A stretch of DNA of 23,689 nucleotides from Legionellales bacterium (lineage in GTDB: Bacteria > Pseudomonadota > Gammaproteobacteria > PIVX01): the NCBI GenBank assembly GCA_013215905.1, contig JABSQI010000003.1, positions 1-23,689 of the forward strand, given 5' to 3'. Of the stretch, positions 1-7,128 are shown piece by piece. Under the pieces are notes generated by a model. It ran no database searches and was not told the DNA's origin. It saw nothing but the letters and a program-made list of their open reading frames with translations. Every line of letters starts with the position of its first letter. Position 1 is the stretch's first letter. The translations under genes and the position numbers were made by a program.

Positions 1-417
1 TTTGGGTAGTAAATTTTTACGAAATGGTGGATCCACAAAAATAATATCAAAAGGGTAATCGAATAGTTTCGAAGTACTTGGTATTGTAGTATTAATTATT
101 TGCATTGCATTGCTGTTAAATTTTTTAATATTTTCCCTTAAGCATCGAATAGCTTTTGAATTTTGTTCTACAGATACAACTTTTTTTGCTCCTCTGGATA
201 ATGCTTCTATTCCTAGTATTCCTGAACCAGCAAATAAATCTAGACACGTTGCATCTCTTATGTCAGGATTTAACCAATTGAATAAAGTTTCCCTAGTTCT
301 ATCTGAAGTAGGGCGAATGTCAAGATTGTTAGGAAAAACAATTTTTCTTCCTCTCCATACACCTGATATAACTCTGAGTGAACCTGAATTATATTTGGTT
401 GTATGTTTTGTGCTCAT
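1..417 (-). CDS. rsmD: RsmD, 16S rRNA (guanine966-N2)-methyltransferase, partial (3' end beyond window)
   Basis: Translating the minus strand from an ATG at 417-415 gives 139 open codons to the window edge. The protein starts MSTKHTTKYNSGSLRVISG, continues with RGRKIVFP and RPTSDRTRETLFNWL, then has the SAM-binding motif DLFAGSGILGIEALSRGA and the catalytic DPPF motif near the edge. These are hallmarks of RsmD, which N2-methylates G966 of 16S rRNA during 30S assembly using S-adenosylmethionine. The family is usually about 180-200 residues, so roughly the first 70% is present and the C-terminus lies outside. It is divergent from ftsY with about 100 bp between; rsmD next to ftsY is common in gammaproteobacteria. 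A plus-strand ORF in the same place is only a shadow. Confidence 0.93.
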   Translation of the reverse strand, partial: MSTKHTTKYNSGSLRVISGVWRGRKIVFPNNLDIRPTSDRTRETLFNWLNPDIRDATCLDLFAGSGILGIEALSRGAKKVVSVEQNSKAIRCLRENIKKFNSNAMQIINTTIPSTSKLFDYPFDIIFVDPPFRKNLLPK

Positions 418-444
418 AAATTACAATTTGTATGAATATGGTTT

Positions 445-474
445 TAGTGAATTAGCCATGTAAAATGTTATAAT
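445..474 (+). promoter_or_regulatory. Probable promoter of ftsY
   Basis: A perfect TATAAT lies at 469-474, preceded 18 bp upstream by a poor -35 candidate TAGTGA (445-450). Transcription would start near 481, about 40 nt before the ftsY ATG. The element sits in the short rsmD/ftsY divergent gap. Only the -10 is strong. Confidence 0.45.
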
Positions 475-519
475 ATCACAAAATACGATAGATGAAGGTG
501 TTTTCAAAATAGTAACAAC

Positions 520-1470
520 ATGATTTTTAACTTATTTAAAGAGAAAAGCGCAGCTGGTAAAATAGGATATTTTACTAAAATAAAAAATAGCTTAAAAAAA
601 ACCAGGGAGGCATTTCTTCCTAATAATAAAATATTGACTGATAGTGATTTATCTCTTGATGATGTATTTGTTGATGTAGAGAATAGGTTATTAATGGCTG
701 ATGTTGGTATTGATGTTACCGATATGGTTATTAATCTATTACGAGAGAAAGTATCTTCTCATAAAGAGTGTAATATTGAATTAATTCGTCTTTCTATAAA
801 AGAGATCCTCAAAAATATCTTAAATCCTTGTGAAAAACCTTTGGTGATAGAGCAATCTGAACCTTATGTAATTTTATTTATCGGGATCAATGGGGCTGGG
901 AAGACAACAACTATCGGTAAAATTGCCCATCTTTTACAACAGCAAGGAGATAGTTGTTTGATAGCAGCTGGTGATACATTTAGAGCAGCAGCAACTGAGC
1001 AAGTAGCCGTTTGGGGGGAAAGGAATGGGATCCCTGTAATTTCACAATCTCATGGAGCTGATTCTGCTTCTGTTATTCATGATGCTATTACTGCCGCTAA
1101 AGCGCGCAATATTAAAGTTGTCCTAGCTGATACAGCTGGAAGATTGCATACACAGCAAAATTTGATGAGTGAATTATCAAAAATAAAAAGAGTTATTAAA
1201 AAATGCCACAATTCTGCTCCACATGAAATTATGCTTGTTGTTGATGCATCTATTGGACAAAATTCATTAAAGCAGGCGGAAATATTTCATAAGGAAATAG
1301 GTTTAACTGGAATTACTGTCACAAAACTAGATGGTACTGCTAAAGGAGGAATAATAGTAAAGATTGCTCATGATTTAAAAATTCCAATTAGGTATATAGG
1401 AACAGGTGAAAGTATCAGTGATTTATGCGCATTTAATGCTGATACTTTTATTAATGCTTTAGTTGATTAA
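520..1470 (+). CDS. ftsY: FtsY, signal recognition particle receptor GTPase
   Basis: The 316-residue protein is the bacterial SRP receptor. It binds Ffh-4.5S RNA-ribosome complexes at the inner membrane and, through paired GTP hydrolysis with Ffh, hands nascent membrane proteins to SecYEG. The four-helix N domain covers roughly residues 15-100. The G domain carries the P-loop GINGAGKTTT (about 122-131), DTFRAAATEQ, DTAGR (about 204-208) and TKLDGTAKGG near the C-terminus. The long acidic A domain of E. coli FtsY is missing; the N-terminus is a short basic amphipathic stretch, as in NG+1-type FtsY proteins. The ATG at 520 lacks a strong ribosome binding site, but an in-frame stop at 493-495 and the absence of another start leave no alternative. 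In E. coli ftsY is followed by ftsE-ftsX; here T4BSS genes follow. Confidence 0.97.
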   Translation: MIFNLFKEKSAAGKIGYFTKIKNSLKKTREAFLPNNKILTDSDLSLDDVFVDVENRLLMADVGIDVTDMVINLLREKVSSHKECNIELIRLSIKEILKNILNPCEKPLVIEQSEPYVILFIGINGAGKTTTIGKIAHLLQQQGDSCLIAAGDTFRAAATEQVAVWGERNGIPVISQSHGADSASVIHDAITAAKARNIKVVLADTAGRLHTQQNLMSELSKIKRVIKKCHNSAPHEIMLVVDASIGQNSLKQAEIFHKEIGLTGITVTKLDGTAKGGIIVKIAHDLKIPIRYIGTGESISDLCAFNADTFINALVD

Positions 1471-1589
1471 TCAATACATTGTCTAAAGAACCATTTGTTA
1501 ACATTATGTAGTTTGTATTTATAACAGTGCAAATATTCAATTACCAAGTGAGTCCTCTAATAGATCTGAATTTAACTATATTTGCTATT

Positions 1590-1631
1590 GTGTTATGTAT
1601 GTACATCAAAATTTACAATTAAATATAACAC
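1590..1631. repeat. 7-bp inverted repeat upstream of icmT (possible operator)
   Basis: GTGTTAT (1590-1596) is exactly complementary to ATAACAC (1625-1631), with 28 bp between. It lies in the 254-bp ftsY-icmT gap, centred about 90 bp upstream of the putative icmT -10 element. The spacing is too long for a terminator but could suit a dimeric regulator. A 7-bp match in A+T-rich DNA can be chance. The rest of the gap shows no gene. Confidence 0.25.
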
Positions 1632-1674
1632 TTTGAAAAATGTTATGGAATTGCACAAATTTCTAATTTATCCA

Positions 1675-1703
1675 TGGCATTAAATGAATATGTGTCATAT
1701 ACT
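1675..1703 (+). promoter_or_regulatory. Probable promoter of icmT-icmS-FIR-icmQ
   Basis: TATACT (1698-1703) lies 21 nt before the icmT ATG, with a weak -35 candidate TGGCAT (1675-1680) at 17-bp spacing. From memory, mutational work on L. pneumophila icm/dot promoters described a TATACT element acting like a -10 box. The same hexamer precedes icmP and occurs in the icmN upstream gap. An imperfect AGAGG (1715-1719) lies upstream of the ATG as ribosome binding site. Confidence 0.45.
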
Positions 1704-1724
1704 TTATTAGGCTAAGAGGTATTT

Positions 1725-1985
1725 ATGGCTAATTTTAAGGAAGATACTCATTGGAGGGATTCAGCAAGAGTGCCTAGATTTTTTGTCGTTGATGCAAGGG
1801 CTGCTTTCCCACTAACTCTATTCATCTTACATATTAGTTTATGGACATTTATGATTGCTGCTTTTTTCATGATATTTTTTTCTACCATTGAACGATTTGG
1901 CTTTACTGTGCAGATATTTTTTAGATGGTTTAAATCATTTCTAGCAGGCCCACATAAGACGTCTTCTCCTTGGTGGAAAGAGTAG
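1725..1985 (+). CDS. icmT: IcmT, Dot/Icm T4BSS inner-membrane protein
   Basis: This 86-residue protein matches IcmT in length and pattern. It has the signature HWRDSARVPRFFVVDARAAFP at about residues 9-29, a hydrophobic membrane segment over roughly 27-52, and a basic/aromatic tail ending SPWWKE. In Legionella pneumophila IcmT is needed for effector translocation and has been linked to pore formation and egress from host cells. It is the first gene of the cluster, as in Legionella and Coxiella, and its stop lies 2 nt before the icmS ATG. The start is supported by the upstream AGAGG and by the conserved N-terminus. Confidence 0.96.
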   Translation: MANFKEDTHWRDSARVPRFFVVDARAAFPLTLFILHISLWTFMIAAFFMIFFSTIERFGFTVQIFFRWFKSFLAGPHKTSSPWWKE

Positions 1986-1987
1986 TT

Positions 1988-2326
1988 ATGACGATCAGTG
2001 ACGCCATTACAAAAATAATTAATGATATGCAAATAGGATTTATTTTGAATGATAAGCCTATAAGTGGAAAAGAAGCTTTATCAGATAAAGGTCTTTTGCC
2101 AGCTTTAGCTCGTAGAGCAGATCAGATGTTGACTCTCTGTGTTGGATATGGGATCGGTATATCATTTGATGAGGCAGATAACTCTATACTAGGTGTAAGG
2201 GTTATTTTTGATAATGTTACTCCTGAATCACTAAGGCTATTATGCATCTTGGATGTAATTATGGACATTGTAGATTATAGCGAGGATAAGGAAAAAGTTC
2301 CTTTAGACGAATTACTATATGATTGA
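1988..2326 (+). CDS. icmS: IcmS, type IV coupling complex adaptor
   Basis: The 112-residue acidic cytosolic protein fits IcmS (about 114 residues in L. pneumophila). IcmS pairs with IcmW, and the pair binds the C-terminal tail of IcmO/DotL and presents a subset of effectors to the coupling complex. Visible features are an N-terminal helix (ISDAITKIINDMQIGF), a central GLLPALARRADQMLTLCVGYGIG stretch and an acidic C-terminus. An in-frame TTG at 1970 would overlap icmT; the ATG at 1988 with GGAAAG upstream (1976-1981) is preferred. The 3' end overlaps the next gene by 8 nt (ATGATTGA), so translational coupling is likely. icmW is not in this window. Confidence 0.93.
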   Translation: MTISDAITKIINDMQIGFILNDKPISGKEALSDKGLLPALARRADQMLTLCVGYGIGISFDEADNSILGVRVIFDNVTPESLRLLCILDVIMDIVDYSEDKEKVPLDELLYD

Positions 2327-2801
2327 TAAATTACAAAATCCTTTAGAATCCCAAAATAAAACTTCTGAGAGTACTTCTGATAATAGTGTGCCAGAAAAAA
2401 AGCTTGTAGATTGGGAGTCGGATCAGCAAGATGAAGTAGTTTTGCAAGATGAAAAAAAACCAGATGATGCAAGTAAATTAGAGAAAAATAAATCTGATAA
2501 GCTTAGTACTGAAAAACAAAATAAGAAAACATTAGAAGAGAATAATGAAGATAAAAAAGTCAAAGACACAGATAGTGATGATACTGATGAGGAAAAAGAA
2601 GCATGGGATTTAAATCCTAGTAGTTTTCAAGATGAAGAGCAGATTCATATGAGTTTAAAACAAGAATTACTCTATATACGTCAATCCTGTAATGTCATGA
2701 TAGAAAAAAATATTGCTAGCAATGATTCTAAGGAGGCTATCAAAGTTATTGATTCACTGATTAAAACACTAGAGGCCCCTTTAGCAGAAAAAGAGGAATA
2801 A
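2319..2801 (+). CDS. Candidate FIR protein (functional homologue of IcmR), putative IcmQ partner
   Basis: I recognise no family by sequence; the call rests on position. It occupies exactly the icmR slot between icmS and icmQ. In Legionella and Coxiella this slot holds fast-evolving FIR proteins, which share function but little sequence and bind the N-terminus of IcmQ to keep it soluble. The 160-residue product has two parts. Residues 1-98 are a low-complexity, highly charged and probably disordered region rich in Lys, Glu, Asp, Ser and Asn. Residues 105-152 look like two amphipathic helices (MSLKQELLYIRQSCNVMIEK and SKEAIKVIDSLIKTLEAPL), as expected for a piece that packs into a helical bundle with IcmQ. 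It overlaps icmS by 8 nt and ends 5 nt before icmQ, so co-translation is likely. A7 and A8 tracts occur at 2395-2401 and 2452-2459. It is longer than L. pneumophila IcmR (about 120 residues). Confidence 0.65.
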   Translation: MIDKLQNPLESQNKTSESTSDNSVPEKKLVDWESDQQDEVVLQDEKKPDDASKLEKNKSDKLSTEKQNKKTLEENNEDKKVKDTDSDDTDEEKEAWDLNPSSFQDEEQIHMSLKQELLYIRQSCNVMIEKNIASNDSKEAIKVIDSLIKTLEAPLAEKEE

Positions 2802-2806
2802 TAGTT

Positions 2807-3394
2807 ATGGATAATATGAAGCTGGAACAAAATTTTGCTAAAAATAATGACATTATCAGTGCATTTGATAAAGCAATTACTAATCATGTGTGGAATAAGC
2901 ATGCTCTATTAAAAAAATATAAAGATAAATTACAGTATCTTAAAGATACATTTGTTAAAGAAATTGATATAGAAAACTATATGGCAAATGAGAATGGTTA
3001 TAGAGATAAAAAAGAAATAAATAGGACTGGACAATTAAAAGTTTTTATTTCTTTGTATAATCCTGATGGTGGAGATTTAGATAAATGGTCACAAATAATT
3101 CATGGTATTGTCGAGAATGTAATTAGCAGACCTGTGTATAGAGTTGAAGATGATATAAAGTCTGCTATAACTTCACAAAATAAGCAAGAAAATGAAGGTT
3201 ATGTAATTGTTTATGTTAATAATATTGACCTAATAGATAATTCTAAATCTAATGAGTCTCAGGATAGTTTAGGAAATGAATTATCTTTTTTGCGTAAGAA
3301 CTGTATTAAAAAAGATAATATTGTTGAATTTGTATATGACTCTCAACACTATGTAATTAAAGAAAAAAAGCTCATTCCTATTGAGATGATTTAA
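2807..3394 (+). CDS. icmQ: IcmQ, Dot/Icm cytosolic NAD-binding protein
   Basis: At 195 residues it agrees with IcmQ (about 191 in L. pneumophila). The N-terminal helical domain (about 1-55) is the part that binds IcmR/FIR and can insert into membranes. A linker (about 56-74) joins it to the C-terminal domain, whose Legionella counterpart has an ADP-ribosyltransferase-like fold that binds NAD+. The most telling stretch is GQLKVFISLYNPDGG, then DKWSQIIHGIVENVISRPVYR, at about 75-112. The start is the ATG at 2807, with GAGGA (2794-2798) 8 nt upstream. It closes the first T4BSS block; a 97-bp gap with promoter-like sequence follows. Confidence 0.93.
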   Translation: MDNMKLEQNFAKNNDIISAFDKAITNHVWNKHALLKKYKDKLQYLKDTFVKEIDIENYMANENGYRDKKEINRTGQLKVFISLYNPDGGDLDKWSQIIHGIVENVISRPVYRVEDDIKSAITSQNKQENEGYVIVYVNNIDLIDNSKSNESQDSLGNELSFLRKNCIKKDNIVEFVYDSQHYVIKEKKLIPIEMI

Positions 3395-3426
3395 AAAAAC
3401 ACATTTTAATAAAATAAAATTATCTT

Positions 3427-3456
3427 TTCAAGATACTCTAAAAATTGGTCTATACT
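3427..3456 (+). promoter_or_regulatory. Probable promoter of icmP-icmO
   Basis: The 97-bp icmQ-icmP gap contains TATACT (3451-3456), with weak -35 candidates TTCAAG (3427-3432, 18-bp spacer) and TTTTCA (3425-3430, 20-bp spacer). The -10 is the same hexamer found before icmT. Transcription would start near 3463, about 29 nt before the icmP ATG. No terminator for icmQ is visible in the gap. Confidence 0.45.
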
Positions 3457-3491
3457 TTTATCAATAAATCTAAAGTATTTCTGAATTTTAC

Positions 3492-4598
3492 ATGGCAGCT
3501 CCACAGCAACAACAACAATCTGATTCATCATATGATTTAGCGTATATTGCAGTATTCTTATTCGCAGTTGGATACGGTGTATGGTATTTTTATCATGACC
3601 AAATTGTATATTATGTTTTTAAACTTAAGCTTTTTGAAGCCCATTTAGTTGATCTTGTTACAGATGATTTGGATTATGATATGGTCTTATTAGAATCTTT
3701 AGAACCGTCTTCTGTTACTATAAATGGAATGTTGGAGCTAGCTAGAGAGGTTGGAAGATACTTTAGGTACCCTGTTATTTTAGTATTATCTTTGCTAGCG
3801 GTATTGTTATATTTTAAAAGTGCATCAAATAAATTCAAAACAAAATATTCAATGAACAGTTTAGCAGTAGCAGAAAAAGTAAATTGGCCTCAAATTACAC
3901 CAATTTTGCATTTAAACCTTGTTGAGCAACCTATTATGGAGGGGCCATGGTCAATGGCTCTTGCTCCAATGGAATTTGCTAAGAAATATAAGATAATAGA
4001 AGTTACTATGCCAGAAAATGTAGGATCTAGAAAAGAAATTCCTAGTGTTAAACTTATTCGTAATAAAGCACGTACAGTATTTGTTGAGCAACTAGGGGGA
4101 GTGTGGACGGATGTTGATAGTATTCCAATCTATGCAAAAGCACTATTTGGTATATTTTCGGCAAGAATCAATAGAGATAGAGGGGACGCTGATAGGTTAA
4201 TAAAACAACTTGCTGCTTCAGCTAATTCTAGAAAATTGAATTATTCAGGGACTGATAAATTAGTAAAAAAATATATTGATTCTAAATTGGTTCAGAAAGT
4301 TATCTCTAAACATGCATATTACCTTACAGTAATGGCTTCGATGTTAGCAGCTGCTAGAGAAGATGGTGTTGTTGCTTCAGCAGATTTTTTGTGGCTAAAA
4401 CCAATTGATCGTAAATTGTGGTATGTATTAAATTGTGTGGGTAGACAAACTCCATATACAGAGATTGCAGGACCTTTTGCACATTGGGTTGCGGAGAAAT
4501 CATATGGAAAGAAAATTAAAACTCCTATGGTAGACACTGCAGTTGATGCTTTAGAATTTGCACTCTCTGAAATTATCTATAAAGAGGACGATGAGTAA
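3492..4598 (+). CDS. icmP: IcmP/DotM, type IV coupling complex subunit
   Basis: The 368-residue protein matches IcmP/DotM (about 376 in L. pneumophila), an inner-membrane partner of IcmO/DotL whose cytosolic domain recognises acidic, Glu-rich effector signals. It begins MAAPQQQQQSDSS and has membrane segments at about 16-34 and 93-110. The large soluble domain includes the conserved stretch GPWSMALAPMEFA and a C-terminal region ending in acidic residues. No clear Shine-Dalgarno sequence precedes the ATG. The stop TAA overlaps the icmO ATG by one base (TAATG), so the two coupling-complex subunits are probably co-translated. Confidence 0.96.
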   Translation: MAAPQQQQQSDSSYDLAYIAVFLFAVGYGVWYFYHDQIVYYVFKLKLFEAHLVDLVTDDLDYDMVLLESLEPSSVTINGMLELAREVGRYFRYPVILVLSLLAVLLYFKSASNKFKTKYSMNSLAVAEKVNWPQITPILHLNLVEQPIMEGPWSMALAPMEFAKKYKIIEVTMPENVGSRKEIPSVKLIRNKARTVFVEQLGGVWTDVDSIPIYAKALFGIFSARINRDRGDADRLIKQLAASANSRKLNYSGTDKLVKKYIDSKLVQKVISKHAYYLTVMASMLAAAREDGVVASADFLWLKPIDRKLWYVLNCVGRQTPYTEIAGPFAHWVAEKSYGKKIKTPMVDTAVDALEFALSEIIYKEDDE

Positions 4599-6922
4599 TG
4601 CGGGGTATAGATAAAAGTCAAGAAGTCGCTGCTGAACATTTGTTACGTGATACGCGAACTTTAGGCCAGCGCATTACAGATTTTTATAAAAAACCTATTA
4701 ATGTAGTTTACATGCAAGTGGTTTTAATAGTTGTTTGTTTTATGTATCCAACTACTGTAGATATTGCTTTGATTTCTGGTGTTGTAATGTATATTTATGC
4801 TACTAGAAAGAAGGAAGGATTACCTGTTAGGATGCCACTTAGATCTAAAATGCTTGATCCAAATGATCTAAATCCTGGAACGCATAAGCCAATGTATGGT
4901 TCAGGAATTGCTTTTTTTGCAAATGATCGCAAAACTCAAGAGGAAGTCTGGTTTAAGAATGATGATATGAGAACACATGTTCTTATCTTTGGCTCAACTG
5001 GCAGTGGTAAAACAGAAGCTCTAGCTTCAATTGCTTTTAATGCGTTGATTCATGCCAGTGGATTTATATATGTTGACGGTAAAGGAGATAACTCACTATT
5101 TGCTAAGTTATTTTCCATGTCGAGGGCAATGGGTAGAGAGGATGATGTTTTATTAATAAATTTTATGACAGGAGCTAGAGATATAATTGGGGCTCAAGAA
5201 AGAAGATTATCAAATACAATGAACCCGTTTTGTACGGGTTCTTCCAGTATGTTATCACAGTTAGTGGTTAGTTTAATGTCTTCAGGTAGTGGAGGTAGTG
5301 ATGGAGACATGTGGAAAGGAAGAGCAATATCTTTTGTTGAAGCTCTGATGAAAGTACTTGTATACATGAGGGATCAAGGAGCTATATTATTGGATGCTAA
5401 TACGATAAGAAATTATTTCCCACTTGAAAAATTAGAGACTATTGTATTAGATAAAATGTTTGTTAGAGATGATCAAGAACCTGTGCCTATGGACGATGTG
5501 CCTAGTATAATCGTAGAACCTTTGAAGAATTATGTAATAAACTTACCTGGATATAATAAAGATAAAAAAGGTAAACAAGTTTCTCAGGTATTAGAACAGC
5601 ATGGTTTTATAACTATGCAGTTAACTAGGACTTTCTCTTCTCTAGCTGATACATATGGTCATATTATCAGAACTAACCTTGCGGAAGTAGATTTTAAAGA
5701 TGTGGTCTTAAATAGAAGAATCCTAGTAGTATTATTGCCAGCATTAGAAAAATCTCCTGATGAGCTATCAAATCTTGGGAAGATAATCATTGCATCTCTA
5801 AAAGCAATGATGGCTGCTGGGTTAGGCGATGAAGTTGAAGGAAGTTTTAAGGATGTTATTGAACGCAAACCTACTAATTCTCCATCTCCTTTCTTATGTA
5901 TTCTAGATGAGTATGGGTATTATGCTGTAGAAGGCTTCGCTGTTGTTCCTGCTCAAGCTAGATCCTTAGGGTTTTCAGCTATATTTGCTGGACAAGATCT
6001 TCCTGCATTTCAAAAAGCTTCTAAAGAGGAAGCAGCGTCAATTGGAGCTAATACAAATATTAAAATATGTATGAAGCTTGAGGATCCCATGGAAACGTGG
6101 GACTTTTTTAATAAAACCGCTGGAGAGAGTTATGTAACGAAAGTTGATTCTTTTCAGACTAAAGATGGAGGTATATCTAATACTTATATGGATGCTAAGA
6201 GTGCATCTTTTGAAAAAAGAGCTAGAATAGACCTTTTGGATTTAAAAGAACAAACAGAGGGGCAAGCTCATATATTCTTCAAGTCAAAAATAATTCGTGT
6301 AAGTATGTTCTACGCTAATCCAAAGCCTGTAAAACAATTAAGAGTAAATCAATTTTTAAGAGTTGAACCTCCTGAAGATAGTTTATTATTAGAGATGCAT
6401 GATCAAGCAGCTAAATTTAAAAATATCTTGAATACAGGAGATTTTAATCTAGAGCATACAAGTTCTCCTGAGATGGATCTTATTTTTAATACTTATAATG
6501 AGGAACATGCTGGCTCTCTGATTGATCAAGGTGTTGATGCTTTGTTAGCTTTTCATAATGGGTTAGAGGAGATGAGCTCTACATTGGAATCTGAGATGTC
6601 AGAGCAAGACATTGAAGGGAAAATAACCTTATTCTCCACTTTGAATGTAGATAACAAAATGCTTGAAGATTTGGGGGTTGAGAATATTGAAGATTTTCGT
6701 GCTCCGTTTATTCATGGCTTAACAATGAGAAAAAATATTCGATTTTTAGAAAGAATGGCCGGAAGAGATTTGGATGATGCTAAAAATATGGCAGCAGAAA
6801 TTACTAATGATTTTAGCAAAATAGTTAACTATCCTTCAGATGAATCACCCGAAATAAAAGAAGAAGAATTTATTAGCTCTGTTAATAGTATAATGAATAA
6901 AATTGCACAAGCTACACAATAG
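4598..6922 (+). CDS. icmO: IcmO/DotL, type IV coupling ATPase
   Basis: The 774-residue protein is the VirD4/TraG-like coupling protein of the T4BSS (about 783 in L. pneumophila); it receives effectors and feeds them into the channel. Two membrane segments lie at about 33-70. The Walker A motif GSTGSGKT is at residues 132-139, and the Walker B segment CILDEYGYYAVEGFAVV has D437-E438. The long helical, acidic C-terminal extension (about 590-774) corresponds to the part of DotL that binds IcmJ/DotN, IcmS-IcmW and LvgA; it is intact and ends IMNKIAQATQ. The start overlaps the icmP stop. A 206-bp gap with no gene follows. Confidence 0.97.
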   Translation: MRGIDKSQEVAAEHLLRDTRTLGQRITDFYKKPINVVYMQVVLIVVCFMYPTTVDIALISGVVMYIYATRKKEGLPVRMPLRSKMLDPNDLNPGTHKPMYGSGIAFFANDRKTQEEVWFKNDDMRTHVLIFGSTGSGKTEALASIAFNALIHASGFIYVDGKGDNSLFAKLFSMSRAMGREDDVLLINFMTGARDIIGAQERRLSNTMNPFCTGSSSMLSQLVVSLMSSGSGGSDGDMWKGRAISFVEALMKVLVYMRDQGAILLDANTIRNYFPLEKLETIVLDKMFVRDDQEPVPMDDVPSIIVEPLKNYVINLPGYNKDKKGKQVSQVLEQHGFITMQLTRTFSSLADTYGHIIRTNLAEVDFKDVVLNRRILVVLLPALEKSPDELSNLGKIIIASLKAMMAAGLGDEVEGSFKDVIERKPTNSPSPFLCILDEYGYYAVEGFAVVPAQARSLGFSAIFAGQDLPAFQKASKEEAASIGANTNIKICMKLEDPMETWDFFNKTAGESYVTKVDSFQTKDGGISNTYMDAKSASFEKRARIDLLDLKEQTEGQAHIFFKSKIIRVSMFYANPKPVKQLRVNQFLRVEPPEDSLLLEMHDQAAKFKNILNTGDFNLEHTSSPEMDLIFNTYNEEHAGSLIDQGVDALLAFHNGLEEMSSTLESEMSEQDIEGKITLFSTLNVDNKMLEDLGVENIEDFRAPFIHGLTMRKNIRFLERMAGRDLDDAKNMAAEITNDFSKIVNYPSDESPEIKEEEFISSVNSIMNKIAQATQ

Positions 6923-7053
6923 AGCAGAAAATGTAGTTTTTCAAGTGCTGTCCCAATTTATTTTTATCATGATTTTTTTTTATACTGTTATTAGTTTGCT
7001 TGATAGCAGGTATTATTTTTTTTATAAAAAATATCTTATATAAATCTGTTAAT

Positions 7054-7081
7054 TTGACAATTGTTGTTAATGTTCTAACAT
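7054..7081 (+). promoter_or_regulatory. Probable promoter of the icmN-to-icmB block
   Basis: A perfect -35 TTGACA (7054-7059) is followed after 16 bp by TAACAT (7076-7081, 4 of 6 to consensus). The predicted transcript starts about 40 nt before the icmN ATG. The same 206-bp gap also holds TATACT at 6981-6986 after a run of nine T (6973-6981), a second possible -10 much farther upstream. AGGA plus a run of A (7109-7116) ahead of icmN is the likely ribosome binding site. The gap shows no ORF or clear terminator. Confidence 0.5.
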
Positions 7082-7128
7082 GATAATAGATCACCTATTG
7101 CAATTTATAGGAAAAGGACTTCACAACA

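Noticed and set aside
110..463. 117-codon plus-strand ORF
   Set aside because: Antisense shadow of rsmD, whose minus-strand translation shows clear motifs (DLFAGSG, DPPF).
6961..6986. ATCATGAT followed by nine T as an icmO terminator
   Set aside because: No stem with a real loop precedes the T-run; only a short self-complementary octamer.
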